Source: Clostridium_AM sp964554365 | GTDB lineage: Bacteria; Bacillota; Clostridia; Clostridiales; Clostridiaceae | DNA length: 33,858 nt | Direction of reading: 5' to 3' | Assembly (NCBI GenBank): GCA_964554365.1 | Contig: CAZKOJ010000025.1 | Span: 1 to 33,858 of the forward strand | Part shown: piece by piece, positions 8,018 through 16,132 of the stretch | Numbering within the stretch: position 1 is the stretch's first letter | Layout: each line of letters opens with the position of its first letter | The notes under the pieces: model-generated | What the model saw: only the letters and a program-made list of their open reading frames with translations | Database searches by the model: none | What the model was told of the DNA's origin: nothing | Made by a program: the position numbers and the translations under genes

Positions 8018-8758
8018 GTGAGTTATTGCGGAAAATGCGGTGCTGAAGTAAAAGAAGAAGCTAAGTTTTGTTCTAAATGTGGTACTCCACAAAAAAAAGT
8101 GGTTAAATCAAATAATATTAGTATTGAAAAGAGTTATGATGATAATGATTTTACGCAGATAATACCTAAAGTACAACCTGGTTCAACACCGGGTATGGAA
8201 CATGAAGATTATGAAGATTCAGATAACAAATCCTTAAATGGAGTAATTATAGGTGCGTTAATTGGAATAATTATTTTAGCAGTAGGATTTGGTGGATATT
8301 ATTTTTATGGAAAAAAGAACAATTCATCAAATGTGCAAAACACTTCAACGGAAACAACAGAAAAAATGTCAGCTAATAAAAATGATACAGCAGAGGAAAA
8401 GGGCACTGCATCAAAAGATGGCAAAGAAGTAGATAAGTCAAATAAAACAGATAATATAAGCAATACAAATAACACAAGTAATAATGCTAAATCTAGTGAT
8501 TATATTTTTTATAATAGTGCTAGTGTAAGACTTACAGATACTCAAGTAAATTCTTTAAGTCGAGAAACTCTAGCTATTTCAAGAAATGAAATATTTGCAA
8601 GACACGGATACATATTTGAAACAGAACCATACAAAAGCTATTTTAATAATAAAACCTGGTACAAGTCTAATGCTAGTTTCAAAGGTAGCGATGAAGAACT
8701 TAATGAAGTAGAAAAATACAATGTTAAGTTATTTCTTAAATATGAGGATAGAAAATAA
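8018..8758 (+). CDS. Zinc-ribbon membrane protein with C-terminal YARHG domain
   Basis: This 246-residue protein begins with a zinc ribbon (CGKCG at 4-8, CSKCG at 18-22), followed by a polar stretch, one membrane helix (about 76-95, GVIIGALIGIIILAVGFGGY), a long Thr/Asn/Lys-rich linker and a YARHG-type domain (SRNEIFARHGYIF...Y..WY) near the C-terminus. The topology implied is cytoplasmic zinc ribbon and extracellular YARHG domain. The GTG start has an AAGGAGG RBS. YARHG domains occur in surface proteins of Firmicutes, with role unproven. It is the first of three genes encoding zinc-ribbon-headed membrane proteins, separated from the second by a terminator. Function unknown. Confidence 0.85.
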   Translation: MSYCGKCGAEVKEEAKFCSKCGTPQKKVVKSNNISIEKSYDDNDFTQIIPKVQPGSTPGMEHEDYEDSDNKSLNGVIIGALIGIIILAVGFGGYYFYGKKNNSSNVQNTSTETTEKMSANKNDTAEEKGTASKDGKEVDKSNKTDNISNTNNTSNNAKSSDYIFYNSASVRLTDTQVNSLSRETLAISRNEIFARHGYIFETEPYKSYFNNKTWYKSNASFKGSDEELNEVEKYNVKLFLKYEDRK

Positions 8759-8833
8759 AAAAATTGCTGTTGTTATTCAGTAAAAATGTAATAACAAAAT
8801 GCGTGCTACTTTAAATTATATGTAAATTTTAGG

Positions 8834-8895
8834 GACGTTTCATGACTGTTATGTTTTTTGATAAGCATTTATAAGTTGTGAAACGTCTTTTTTAA
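8834..8895 (+). terminator. Rho-independent terminator with a long loop
   Basis: The arms GACGTTTCA and TGAAACGTC are perfectly complementary and are followed by TTTTTT. The 36-nt loop is long. It ends the transcript of the YARHG gene. Confidence 0.7.
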
Positions 8896-8996
8896 ATTTT
8901 TTTAAAATAAAATGAATATTTTGGAGGAATTTTATAAATTTTGTAGAATAAAAATATAATTAACTTTAAATAAAACAATTACAAAGGAGAAAACGA

Positions 8997-9893
8997 ATGA
9001 AGTATTGTGAAAAGTGTGGCTCGAAAATTGAAGCAGGGGATATGTTTTGTAATAATTGTGGTGCAAAACAGTTCGATGAAAGCGAAAAATTTACTGCAGG
9101 CAATAATTCTGGTAATTTAAATTCTTACAGAAACTTAAAAGAACAGGTGAATTTTTCAGATGCATCAGGTATTTTATTGAAAATGCTCTTAAAGCCTGTT
9201 TCAGGATCAAAGCAGTTTATTAAAAATAATGAAAAAGGTTCTGTTATAGGAATAACAATAATACTTACCCTCATGCAAGGATTTTTAGGGGTATGGAAGG
9301 TAAATCAAGTTATTTCTAGTTTGCAAAACATGGCTGTAGAGTTTGTACAAAAAATTGCAGGTTTTATGAATTTAATAGAACCAGGTGCAGCAACAAAATT
9401 ACTAGATACCAAAGATATAATGAAAATGACAGGTGAAATAAATAAGATGAAGGCTTTTATAAAAATACCATATGGAAATATATTTATACAAAACAGTGTT
9501 GAATTTTTAATTGCAATTGGAATACTCTTTATAATTATATACCTCGGAACTAATATTTTATCAAAAAATAGCAGCCGACCATTTAAAATATATAAAACAG
9601 CACTTATTGTTTCAGTGCCAGCTTTATATTTTGAATTATTTTCAATTATAGTTTCTTATTTATCATTTTATGTAGGCTTTGGTGTAAGTTTAATAGGAAT
9701 AATAATTTCAATAGTATGTTTAGCAATAGCCATAAAAGAAAGTTTAGATATAGATGAAAATCATTGTGCATTTATTGTTTCAGTTTCATGCATAGCAGTT
9801 TTAATTGGTGTTTTAGCTTGTGTACAGAAATTTACAGCAGCTAATATATCCGATGTAATAATGTCTGTTACAAACATTATGAAAAATTTCTAA
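8997..9893 (+). CDS. Zinc-ribbon polytopic membrane protein
   Basis: This 298-residue protein starts with a zinc ribbon (CEKCG at 4-8, CNNCG at 18-22), has a polar linker to about residue 60, then about five membrane segments in the second part (around GITIILTLMQGFLGVW, FLIAIGILFIIIYLGT, ALIVSVPALYFELFSIIV, a Gly/Ile-rich stretch and VSVSCIAVLIGVLACV). The membrane part has a Yip1/YIF1-like look, which is a weak impression only. RBS is AAAGGAG. The next gene starts 16 nt after its stop, so the two are co-transcribed. No catalytic motif seen; function unknown. Confidence 0.8.
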   Translation: MKYCEKCGSKIEAGDMFCNNCGAKQFDESEKFTAGNNSGNLNSYRNLKEQVNFSDASGILLKMLLKPVSGSKQFIKNNEKGSVIGITIILTLMQGFLGVWKVNQVISSLQNMAVEFVQKIAGFMNLIEPGAATKLLDTKDIMKMTGEINKMKAFIKIPYGNIFIQNSVEFLIAIGILFIIIYLGTNILSKNSSRPFKIYKTALIVSVPALYFELFSIIVSYLSFYVGFGVSLIGIIISIVCLAIAIKESLDIDENHCAFIVSVSCIAVLIGVLACVQKFTAANISDVIMSVTNIMKNF

Positions 9894-9909
9894 AATAGGA
9901 GGAATTAAC

Positions 9910-11304
9910 GTGAAGTTTTGTACTAAGTGTGGTGCTAAGTTAGAAATAGGGAAAAATATTTGTCACCAATGTGGTTATGATTTAAGCTTTAGGGAAAATA
10001 AAATTAATAAAACAAATGAAAATAATGATCAATTTACAAGTAATTCTAAATATAAAAAAAATGGTTTAGTCATTTCTATGAAATCCAAAATGAGTATTAT
10101 AGCAATCGGAATTATAGCAGTATTATTAATTACATTTTTTATGGTGTGTAATTCATTAACAAAATCATCTAAAGTACTTGAAAAGTTTGAAAAGGCTGTT
10201 GCTTCAGGTAATAAAGGCGATCTAGTTAATATACTTTATTGTGATGATAACAGAATGGAAATCGACGAAAAAAGTGTTTTAGTGTTATTAAATTATTTTA
10301 AGGACAATCCTTCTTATTTAAATACAGTAATAAAAGATTTAAATAAAGATGTGGTTAAACTAGGAGAAACAAATAATTTATCTGGAATGAATAAAAATGA
10401 TTATCAAGGTATATTAAGCTTTAAATATACAGGAAAAAAGTTTTTGTTTTTTCCTAATTACAAAATAGCAATAAGGCCATCTTTCATTCAAGTTAGCACA
10501 GGCATAAAAGATGTAGTGATTTCATTAAATGACAAAGAAATTGGAAAAAGCGATAGTGATAAATATACTAAAGAATTTGGACCTTTTATACCAGGGAAAT
10601 ATAAGGTTTTGGCAAGTTATAAAGGGAAGTATACGTCTTTAAGTGATCCACATGATGTTGATCTTATCACTAGTAGTAATGGCAAGGTAAATGTAGAAAT
10701 GCTTACAAATCTTAACTATATAAAAGTAAAAAGCGATCATCCAGAAGCACAAATTTTTGTAAATGGTAAAGATACAGGGGTTAAAATTATGGATGCACAA
10801 AATTTCGGCCCTTTAAATAGTGATACAAAAGTCTATGCTACTGTTTTGAATAATGGTAATACATTGAAAAGCAATGAATATAATGTAAGACAAGGTGATA
10901 CAGACACTTATTTAAGTTTTTCGCAATCTGAAAATATGGTTAAAAATGTGGAGAATCAGCTTCATGATCTTATATACTGGTATACGTATTACTTTACACA
11001 AGCTGTGAATACAAATAATTTTTCAACTGTAGAATATTATATATATCCAGACAGCGACCTTTATAAAGAACAAAAAACTTATGTTCCTAATACTTATAGT
11101 AAGGGTATAAAGGAACGTATTTTATCTTTTAATATAACTTCTTATAAATTAAATGAAGACAACAAATCGGGAACTATAGTTACAGAAGAGATTTATGATA
11201 TCGAAAGCGGTGGGAAAACTTCAACAAAAACTTTTAAATGTACATATACATTTAAGTATAATGAAGCAAAAAGAAGTTATCAACTTCAAAGCATATCAAA
11301 TTAA
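9910..11304 (+). CDS. TcaA-like zinc-ribbon membrane protein
   Basis: This 464-residue protein has a zinc ribbon (CTKCG at 4-8, CHQCG at 18-22), one membrane helix (about 58-78) and a large extracellular part. The layout and the repeated small beta-rich domains (around 180-260 and 260-335), ending in an NTF2-like region (about 345-464), match the TcaA family, named from a staphylococcal protein that affects glycopeptide response. GTG start with AGGAGG 6 nt upstream. It follows the polytopic zinc-ribbon gene closely and is ended by a strong terminator. TcaA proteins act at the cell envelope; the substrate or signal here is not known. Confidence 0.8.
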   Translation: MKFCTKCGAKLEIGKNICHQCGYDLSFRENKINKTNENNDQFTSNSKYKKNGLVISMKSKMSIIAIGIIAVLLITFFMVCNSLTKSSKVLEKFEKAVASGNKGDLVNILYCDDNRMEIDEKSVLVLLNYFKDNPSYLNTVIKDLNKDVVKLGETNNLSGMNKNDYQGILSFKYTGKKFLFFPNYKIAIRPSFIQVSTGIKDVVISLNDKEIGKSDSDKYTKEFGPFIPGKYKVLASYKGKYTSLSDPHDVDLITSSNGKVNVEMLTNLNYIKVKSDHPEAQIFVNGKDTGVKIMDAQNFGPLNSDTKVYATVLNNGNTLKSNEYNVRQGDTDTYLSFSQSENMVKNVENQLHDLIYWYTYYFTQAVNTNNFSTVEYYIYPDSDLYKEQKTYVPNTYSKGIKERILSFNITSYKLNEDNKSGTIVTEEIYDIESGGKTSTKTFKCTYTFKYNEAKRSYQLQSISN

Positions 11305-11334
11305 GTATAATCATAGCGGTGAGTTGTTTAGTGT

Positions 11335-11374
11335 AAAAGGAGATTAGTATAATGCTACTAATCTCCTTTTTGTA
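11335..11374 (+). terminator. Strong bidirectional terminator
   Basis: A perfect 15-bp stem (AAAAGGAGATTAGTA and its complement) encloses the loop TAATGC and ends in TTTTT. The A-run on the other side makes it usable from the - strand too, where the 3D-domain gene converges. Confidence 0.9.
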
Positions 11375-11490
11375 TATTAAATCCATATATCAAACCCATT
11401 ATTTAGTTGTTTAAGGTTTGTACTATGAAGAAAGTAATTGAGTAAATATAATGTAAAATAAGTGTGTAGGGAAAGTAAAAACTAAGTATC

Positions 11491-12477
11491 TTAGTTATTT
11501 ACTATATAAACATTAACGTTTCTTCTTCCCCAACTTCGTGCTTCAGATTCTGATGGGAAAAACACATCTATTCTATTTCCTTTAATATCTCCACCAGTGT
11601 CTGAAGCAATAGCATATCCGTATCCTTCTACATAAACTGTAGAGCCAAGCGGTATAACCCTAGGGTCTACAGCTATAGTGCTATATCCATTTGCATCTCT
11701 ATTTGTTGCAGTGCCTGATGCTGTAATACCATCTCCTGAATAGGCAGTTGAGTTCATTTGCATTGCCTTTGAGTATGAAATGGATTTTGATGAACCACGA
11801 GATAGTGTGCCAGCTTTAGAACTTGTACTACTAGCAGAAGCTAACTGCTTAGAAGCTTTCTCACTAGCTATTAACTCTTTTTCCTTTTCAGTTGCTTTAC
11901 TAAGAAGCTCTTTTTGTTCTTTTATATCTTTACTCAATGTTGATAAAGTATTTTCATTACTTTTTTTTAAAGATGCCAATTTATTATTAGCAGAATTTAA
12001 AGTTTCTTTTTGTTTTACTATAGAGTCTCTTTCAGCTTTTAACTTAGTAATGATGTCTTTGTCAAACCCTATTACTTTTTTAACCATATCAACTCTTGAT
12101 ATAAAATCACTTAAATTTTCTGAGGTTAAAATTATGTCAAGATAGCCATCTGTACCACTTATATACATGGCTCGTACTCTTTTCCTAAACAAATCTTCCT
12201 GTGCCTTTGAATTATTTTCTACAACTGCTAATTTAGCATGTGTGTTTTTAATATCTTGAGCAACCTTATTCATATCCTTTTTGCTCTTATCAATTTTTGC
12301 TAGTACCTCATCAACTTCCTTGTCCAATTTTTGAACTTTCACCTGTAATTCTTTCTTGTTATCTTGAGTTTCCTTTAATGTAGTTGATGCGTTAGTAGTT
12401 GGTGCAGCAAAAACATTACCATTTATTGTTATAGTTAATGTTAGCATCATAATAATAGATAATGCTTTTTTATTCAA
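11491..12477 (-). CDS. Secreted coiled-coil protein with C-terminal 3D domain
   Basis: This 328-residue exported protein has a signal peptide (about 1-24, ending VFA/AP), a long PcsB/CwlO-like coiled coil (about 30-215), a Ser-rich linker and a 3D domain (about 235-328). The three Asp-bearing motifs are present (AVDPRVIPLG, ASDTGGDIKG, IDVFF), as in the lytic-transglycosylase-like fold of MltA, resuscitation-promoting and spore YabE-type proteins. The expected role is peptidoglycan cleavage or remodelling at the cell surface. ATG is preceded by a GGGGGG run that serves as RBS. It is transcribed alone and faces the TcaA-like gene. Confidence 0.88.
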   Translation of the reverse strand: MNKKALSIIMMLTLTITINGNVFAAPTTNASTTLKETQDNKKELQVKVQKLDKEVDEVLAKIDKSKKDMNKVAQDIKNTHAKLAVVENNSKAQEDLFRKRVRAMYISGTDGYLDIILTSENLSDFISRVDMVKKVIGFDKDIITKLKAERDSIVKQKETLNSANNKLASLKKSNENTLSTLSKDIKEQKELLSKATEKEKELIASEKASKQLASASSTSSKAGTLSRGSSKSISYSKAMQMNSTAYSGDGITASGTATNRDANGYSTIAVDPRVIPLGSTVYVEGYGYAIASDTGGDIKGNRIDVFFPSESEARSWGRRNVNVYIVNN

Positions 12478-12671
12478 TTTATTACCCCCCTTAAGCTAAG
12501 TATCAACTTGTTTTCATACTTTAAACTTATTAATAAGTTCCATTATATCATTAAAACATACAAAACCTCAAGTTTGTGGAGAGTACATTAACGAATTGTT
12601 AGCATTTAAGGTAATAATTTCATTTTAAATATTATTAAAATATACTATGAAAAATATGCAATTAAAATCAC

Positions 12672-12707
12672 AAAAAGGGTATAAACAAAGAATTTTGTTT
12701 ACACCCT
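12672..12707 (-). terminator. Terminator of the two-component operon
   Basis: On the - strand the stem GGGTGTAAACAAA/TTTGTTTATACCC (one G-U pair) is followed by TTTTTG. The stem begins inside the response-regulator stop region. Confidence 0.85.
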
Positions 12708-13394
12708 AAGTCTGTAACCAGCTCCCCAAACAGTTTCAACATATTGGGGGTTGGATGGAGATGATTCTATTTTCTCTCTAACTCTTCCAATATGTACTGT
12801 AACAGTAGAAGTATCACCAATGGCATCAAGACCCCAAATTTTTTCGAATAATTCATTCCTACTAAATACTCTGTTAGGGGTTTCAGCCATATAAAGTAAT
12901 AAGTCAAACTCTTTTTGTGCTAGAGTTATTTCAGTACCATTTATAAATACCTGTCTTGAATCCTTTATTATTTCTAGACCTCTTATTACTATAATGTTAT
13001 TTTTTGATTTTGAGGAGAATTTACTTTTTATTCTCTCGTAATTTTCAATATGAGATTTAACCCTAGCAACTAATTCACCAGGACTAAAAGGTTTTGTGAT
13101 ATAGTCGTCGGCTCCAAGGCTCAAGCCTTTAATTTTATCAATCTCTTCTTTTTTTGCAGAAACCATTAAAACAGGAATCTCTTTTGTTTCTTGTATACTG
13201 CGTAAAATACTAAAACCATCAATTTTAGGAAGCATAATATCAAGAATTAATAGGTCAAATTCATTTCCTTTTATAGTATTTAAACCTTGTACACCATCAG
13301 TGCATATAGTAACTTCAAAGCCTGAAAGCTCTAAATAATCCTTTTGAAGCTCTGCAATACTTAAGTCATCTTCAACTATTAAAATTCTCTTCAT
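12699..13394 (-). CDS. OmpR/PhoB-family response regulator
   Basis: This 231-residue regulator has a receiver domain (1-115) with acidic pair ED at 8-9, phospho-acceptor D52 (LLILDIMLP) and K101 (ITKPFSPGEL), then a winged-helix DNA-binding domain (about 130-231) with VTVHIGRVREKIE and GAGYRL. It is the last gene of the secreted protein-ABC-kinase-regulator operon and is paired with the kinase 16 nt upstream. The triple direct repeat at 17457-17485 upstream of the operon is a likely binding site, as this family binds tandem heptamers at 11-bp period. All key residues are present. Confidence 0.92.
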   Translation of the reverse strand: MKRILIVEDDLSIAELQKDYLELSGFEVTICTDGVQGLNTIKGNEFDLLILDIMLPKIDGFSILRSIQETKEIPVLMVSAKKEEIDKIKGLSLGADDYITKPFSPGELVARVKSHIENYERIKSKFSSKSKNNIIVIRGLEIIKDSRQVFINGTEITLAQKEFDLLLYMAETPNRVFSRNELFEKIWGLDAIGDTSTVTVHIGRVREKIESSPSNPQYVETVWGAGYRLRV

Positions 13395-13410
13395 AAAGCC
13401 CTCCCTATTT

Positions 13411-14514
13411 CTAAGCTATTTTTGCCAGTGATATTATTATACTTGTACCTCCACTTTCGTGGGTAATAGCCCATATTTTACCCTTATGTCCTTCTACAAT
13501 TTGTTTTGCAATGGCAAGACCTAGGCCACTACCTTTTGTTTCACTTCTTGCTAAATCAGCTCTATAAAACCTATCAAATATTTTATTTATATCATTATTA
13601 TGAATGCCAGATCCATTATCTTTTATTTCAATGATAATACTGGAATTGGTCTCTCTAAGCATTATAGTTATTTGTCCTTGCTCTTTGCCCATATATTTTC
13701 GAGAGTTATCAATGATATTAGTTATAACCCTTCTAAGTTTTTCTCTATCAATCATAACATATTTCCATTCCGTTAGATTACTTTCTAAATGGATTTCTAT
13801 ATTAGATTTTTGGAGCAAAGGTGCATTCTCTGAAACACAATAATCAAAATACTCAATAATGTGTGTTTTTTCATAATTAAAAGGAATTTGATTTAAATCT
13901 AGTTTAGAGTATAAAAGCAAATCATCAATCATAAGGTCCATTTGTTCGGCCTTTGAATAAATGGTTTTTAAATAACTTTCTACTTTTTCAGGAGTATTTG
14001 CTACACCATCTAAAATTCCTTCCACGTATCCTTTTATAGAAGTTAATGGGGTTTTTAAATCATGAGATATACTAGAAACTAATATTTTTCTATTATCATC
14101 ATACTTCATTTTTGTGCGAACAGAGTCTTTTAGTTGTATCCTCATTTTTTCAAAATCAGCACAAAGTTCCTTTATTTCTTCATCTCCATTTTCTATAATT
14201 TCAAAGTTTAAATCACCTCTAGTAATTTCAACAGCAGCCTTTTTTAGAAGGGTTATTGGATTTAAAATTGTCTTTGAAAAAAGATAAGACATAAATATAT
14301 TAATTACTATAAATGAAATAAAAAATATGAGAATAATAGTTTCAACAAATTTTTTAGAAATATAAAATTGTTCTTTCATAGATGACAAATTTACATGTTC
14401 ATTAAAAATTTCAGGAGATAAAAGCATAAAAATAAATACTGTTAAAGCTACAATAATAAATGGAATTACAACAGTTATTGTATTAAAAATAATTAAACGT
14501 TTTTTTATATTCAT
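13411..14514 (-). CDS. Sensor histidine kinase
   Basis: This is a 367-residue membrane kinase with two transmembrane segments (about 8-33 and 56-80), a short extracytoplasmic loop of about 25 residues, a HAMP linker, a HisKA domain with SSISHDLKTPLTSIKGY (phospho-His near residue 151) and an HATPase_c domain (NIIDNS, DNGSGI, GSGLGLAIAK). The short loop suggests membrane-embedded sensing rather than a soluble ligand, as in kinases tied to ABC transporters. I chose ATG 14514 because AAGGTGA lies 5 nt upstream; an in-frame start at 14529 adds MQGEE and has no RBS. Its partner regulator follows. Confidence 0.9.
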   Translation of the reverse strand: MNIKKRLIIFNTITVVIPFIIVALTVFIFMLLSPEIFNEHVNLSSMKEQFYISKKFVETIILIFFISFIVINIFMSYLFSKTILNPITLLKKAAVEITRGDLNFEIIENGDEEIKELCADFEKMRIQLKDSVRTKMKYDDNRKILVSSISHDLKTPLTSIKGYVEGILDGVANTPEKVESYLKTIYSKAEQMDLMIDDLLLYSKLDLNQIPFNYEKTHIIEYFDYCVSENAPLLQKSNIEIHLESNLTEWKYVMIDREKLRRVITNIIDNSRKYMGKEQGQITIMLRETNSSIIIEIKDNGSGIHNNDINKIFDRFYRADLARSETKGSGLGLAIAKQIVEGHKGKIWAITHESGGTSIIISLAKIA

Positions 14515-14567
14515 TTCTTCACCTTGCATGACTTGTACAGATTTTTAATTTTGTTACAATTCAATGC

Positions 14568-15320
14568 CTAAAAATCTTTTTTATCAAATAAATAATAGCT
14601 TCCTGTGAATAGTAGTATAGCATAACTGCACATCATCATAAACTGACGAAATATTTTTATGAAGGAAATATCATTCATAATCCATAAGGTATACCAATCC
14701 ATCATACTTGTAAAAAGAATACCAGAATAGCTTGAAAAAATAATTCCTAGTGCTTTAAAAAGAAGAAAAACTAGAATAGATAGAAAGAATACAGCTATTC
14801 CACTTTTTAATATATTTGTAAAAAGCACAATAAGTAGTGCCAAAACCACCATAGGAATTAATGTTACTAAGTAAGAAATTAATATTTTAATAATACCTTG
14901 TAATGTAAAGGAATTTGAATTGAAAATAAAACCTGCTAAGCTTGAAAAAATCATTACAAATATAAGATTTACTAGTACAAAGAGCATTATAGCAATTAGC
15001 TTTGCAGTAAAAAGCTTCAATCTTGTAACTGGTCTTGTAAGCGTAATTTTCATGGTATTTTGAGAAAATTCTCCACAAAAACTATCTATGGTAACAAGTG
15101 CAGTAAATAAAGGGAGAATTGTGTTAACAACTACAGAAAGTATAACTAAAGGAAATTCCATACTGGAAGCTCCACGTACCCCAAAACCAGTTCTTAAAAC
15201 AGTAATAGATAATTGTCCTAATACGATAAAAATAAGTGACACTGCTACCGCCACTAAAATCTTCTTCTTTTTATATAGTTTTTCAATTTCATTAATTAAA
15301 GTTGCTTTAAATCCTACCAT
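14568..15320 (-). CDS. ABC-2 type transporter permease
   Basis: This 250-residue protein has about six membrane helices and the ABC-2 features DSFCGEFSQNTMKITLTRPVTR between helices 2 and 3. It is the membrane part of the transporter whose ATPase is encoded just upstream and overlaps its start by 14 nt. It is BcrB-like in size, without the large extracellular domain of BceB permeases. Substrate is unknown; peptides or antibiotics are typical for this operon type, but nothing in the sequence proves it. Confidence 0.88.
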   Translation of the reverse strand: MVGFKATLINEIEKLYKKKKILVAVAVSLIFIVLGQLSITVLRTGFGVRGASSMEFPLVILSVVVNTILPLFTALVTIDSFCGEFSQNTMKITLTRPVTRLKLFTAKLIAIMLFVLVNLIFVMIFSSLAGFIFNSNSFTLQGIIKILISYLVTLIPMVVLALLIVLFTNILKSGIAVFFLSILVFLLFKALGIIFSSYSGILFTSMMDWYTLWIMNDISFIKIFRQFMMMCSYAILLFTGSYYLFDKKDF

Positions 15321-16032
15321 TTCTTTCTACCTCGCTAATAAAATAATTTTCTAAGGAAGCATAGTTATTTAATATATTTTTAGTAGTATCTACATTAAGC
15401 ATCTTTCCATTGTATAACACACCAATACGAGTACAGGTAAGTTCCACATCATGGATAAGATGGCTTGAAATAAAAAATGTGGTTTTTTCTTTTTCGGCAA
15501 GATCTTTTATAATGTTTCTTACATCAATCATACCCTCAACATCAAGACCATTTAAAGGCTCATCTAATATAATTACTTCAGGCTTAGATAAAATTGAAGC
15601 GGCAATTCCCAGTCTTTGCTTCATTCCAAGAGAAAATTTTATTGGTTTTTCATTTTTATTTTTTAAAAGACCCACAAGTTCTAAAACTTCATCTATTCTT
15701 TTATCATCAATATTTTCATAATATCTTGAAAACTGCTTTAGATTTTCAAAGGCTGTTAAATAAGGATAAGATTCAGCGGTTTCTATAATACAAGTTACAT
15801 TTTCCATGGCTTTTTCAAAATCATCTAAAACACTATGTCCAAAAATCTTAACATCACCACTATCAGGCTTTACAAGACCAGTCATGATTTTCATGGCAGT
15901 AGTTTTTCCAGCACCATTAGGCCCTAAAAATCCAAAAATGTCACCTTTATGTATGTCAAGATTAATATCTGTTATACCTCTTCCGTTTTTATACAACTTG
16001 GAAAGATTTTTTATTTCAATTACCTTTTCCAT
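15307..16032 (-). CDS. ABC transporter ATP-binding protein (BcrA-like)
   Basis: This 241-residue ATPase shows Walker A (GPNGAGKT), signature (FSLGMKQRLGIA), Walker B (VIILDEPLNGLD) and the switch His (ISSHLI). It energises the adjacent ABC-2 permease. ATG 16032 is chosen since GGAGGTG sits 7 nt upstream; an in-frame TTG at 16047 overlaps the RBS. The pair belongs to the bacitracin/lantibiotic-export type (BcrA family) by sequence pattern. The gene overlaps the permease start and lies about 100 nt after the secreted-protein gene, with a hairpin repeat in between. Confidence 0.92.
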   Translation of the reverse strand: MEKVIEIKNLSKLYKNGRGITDINLDIHKGDIFGFLGPNGAGKTTAMKIMTGLVKPDSGDVKIFGHSVLDDFEKAMENVTCIIETAESYPYLTAFENLKQFSRYYENIDDKRIDEVLELVGLLKNKNEKPIKFSLGMKQRLGIAASILSKPEVIILDEPLNGLDVEGMIDVRNIIKDLAEKEKTTFFISSHLIHDVELTCTRIGVLYNGKMLNVDTTKNILNNYASLENYFISEVERNGRI

Positions 16033-16081
16033 TTTAAACACCTCCAAATTTATTACTAATTATATAGTTGATAATGGAGAG

Positions 16082-16115
16082 TTGACAGTAAAGGAAAACT
16101 TTCCTTTACTGTCAA
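16082..16115. repeat. Perfect 16-bp inverted repeat between the secreted protein gene and the ABC ATPase
   Basis: TTGACAGTAAAGGAAA is followed by a 2-nt spacer and its exact complement. Outside the arms, further imperfect pairing extends (TTGATAATGG against CCTTTGTCAATTAT). There is no T-run on the - strand, so it is not a standard terminator. It may be a dispersed palindromic element or an mRNA-processing/stability hairpin setting the ratio of the secreted protein to the transporter. Confidence 0.75.
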
Positions 16116-16132
16116 ATGTCCTTTGTCAATTA

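Noticed and set aside
11780..12145. 121-residue + strand frame opposite the 3D-domain gene
   Set aside because: It mirrors the coiled-coil coding strand and has no RBS or family resemblance.
15410..15788. + strand frames opposite the ABC ATPase
   Set aside because: Shadow frames of a clear ATPase gene with intact Walker motifs on the - strand.
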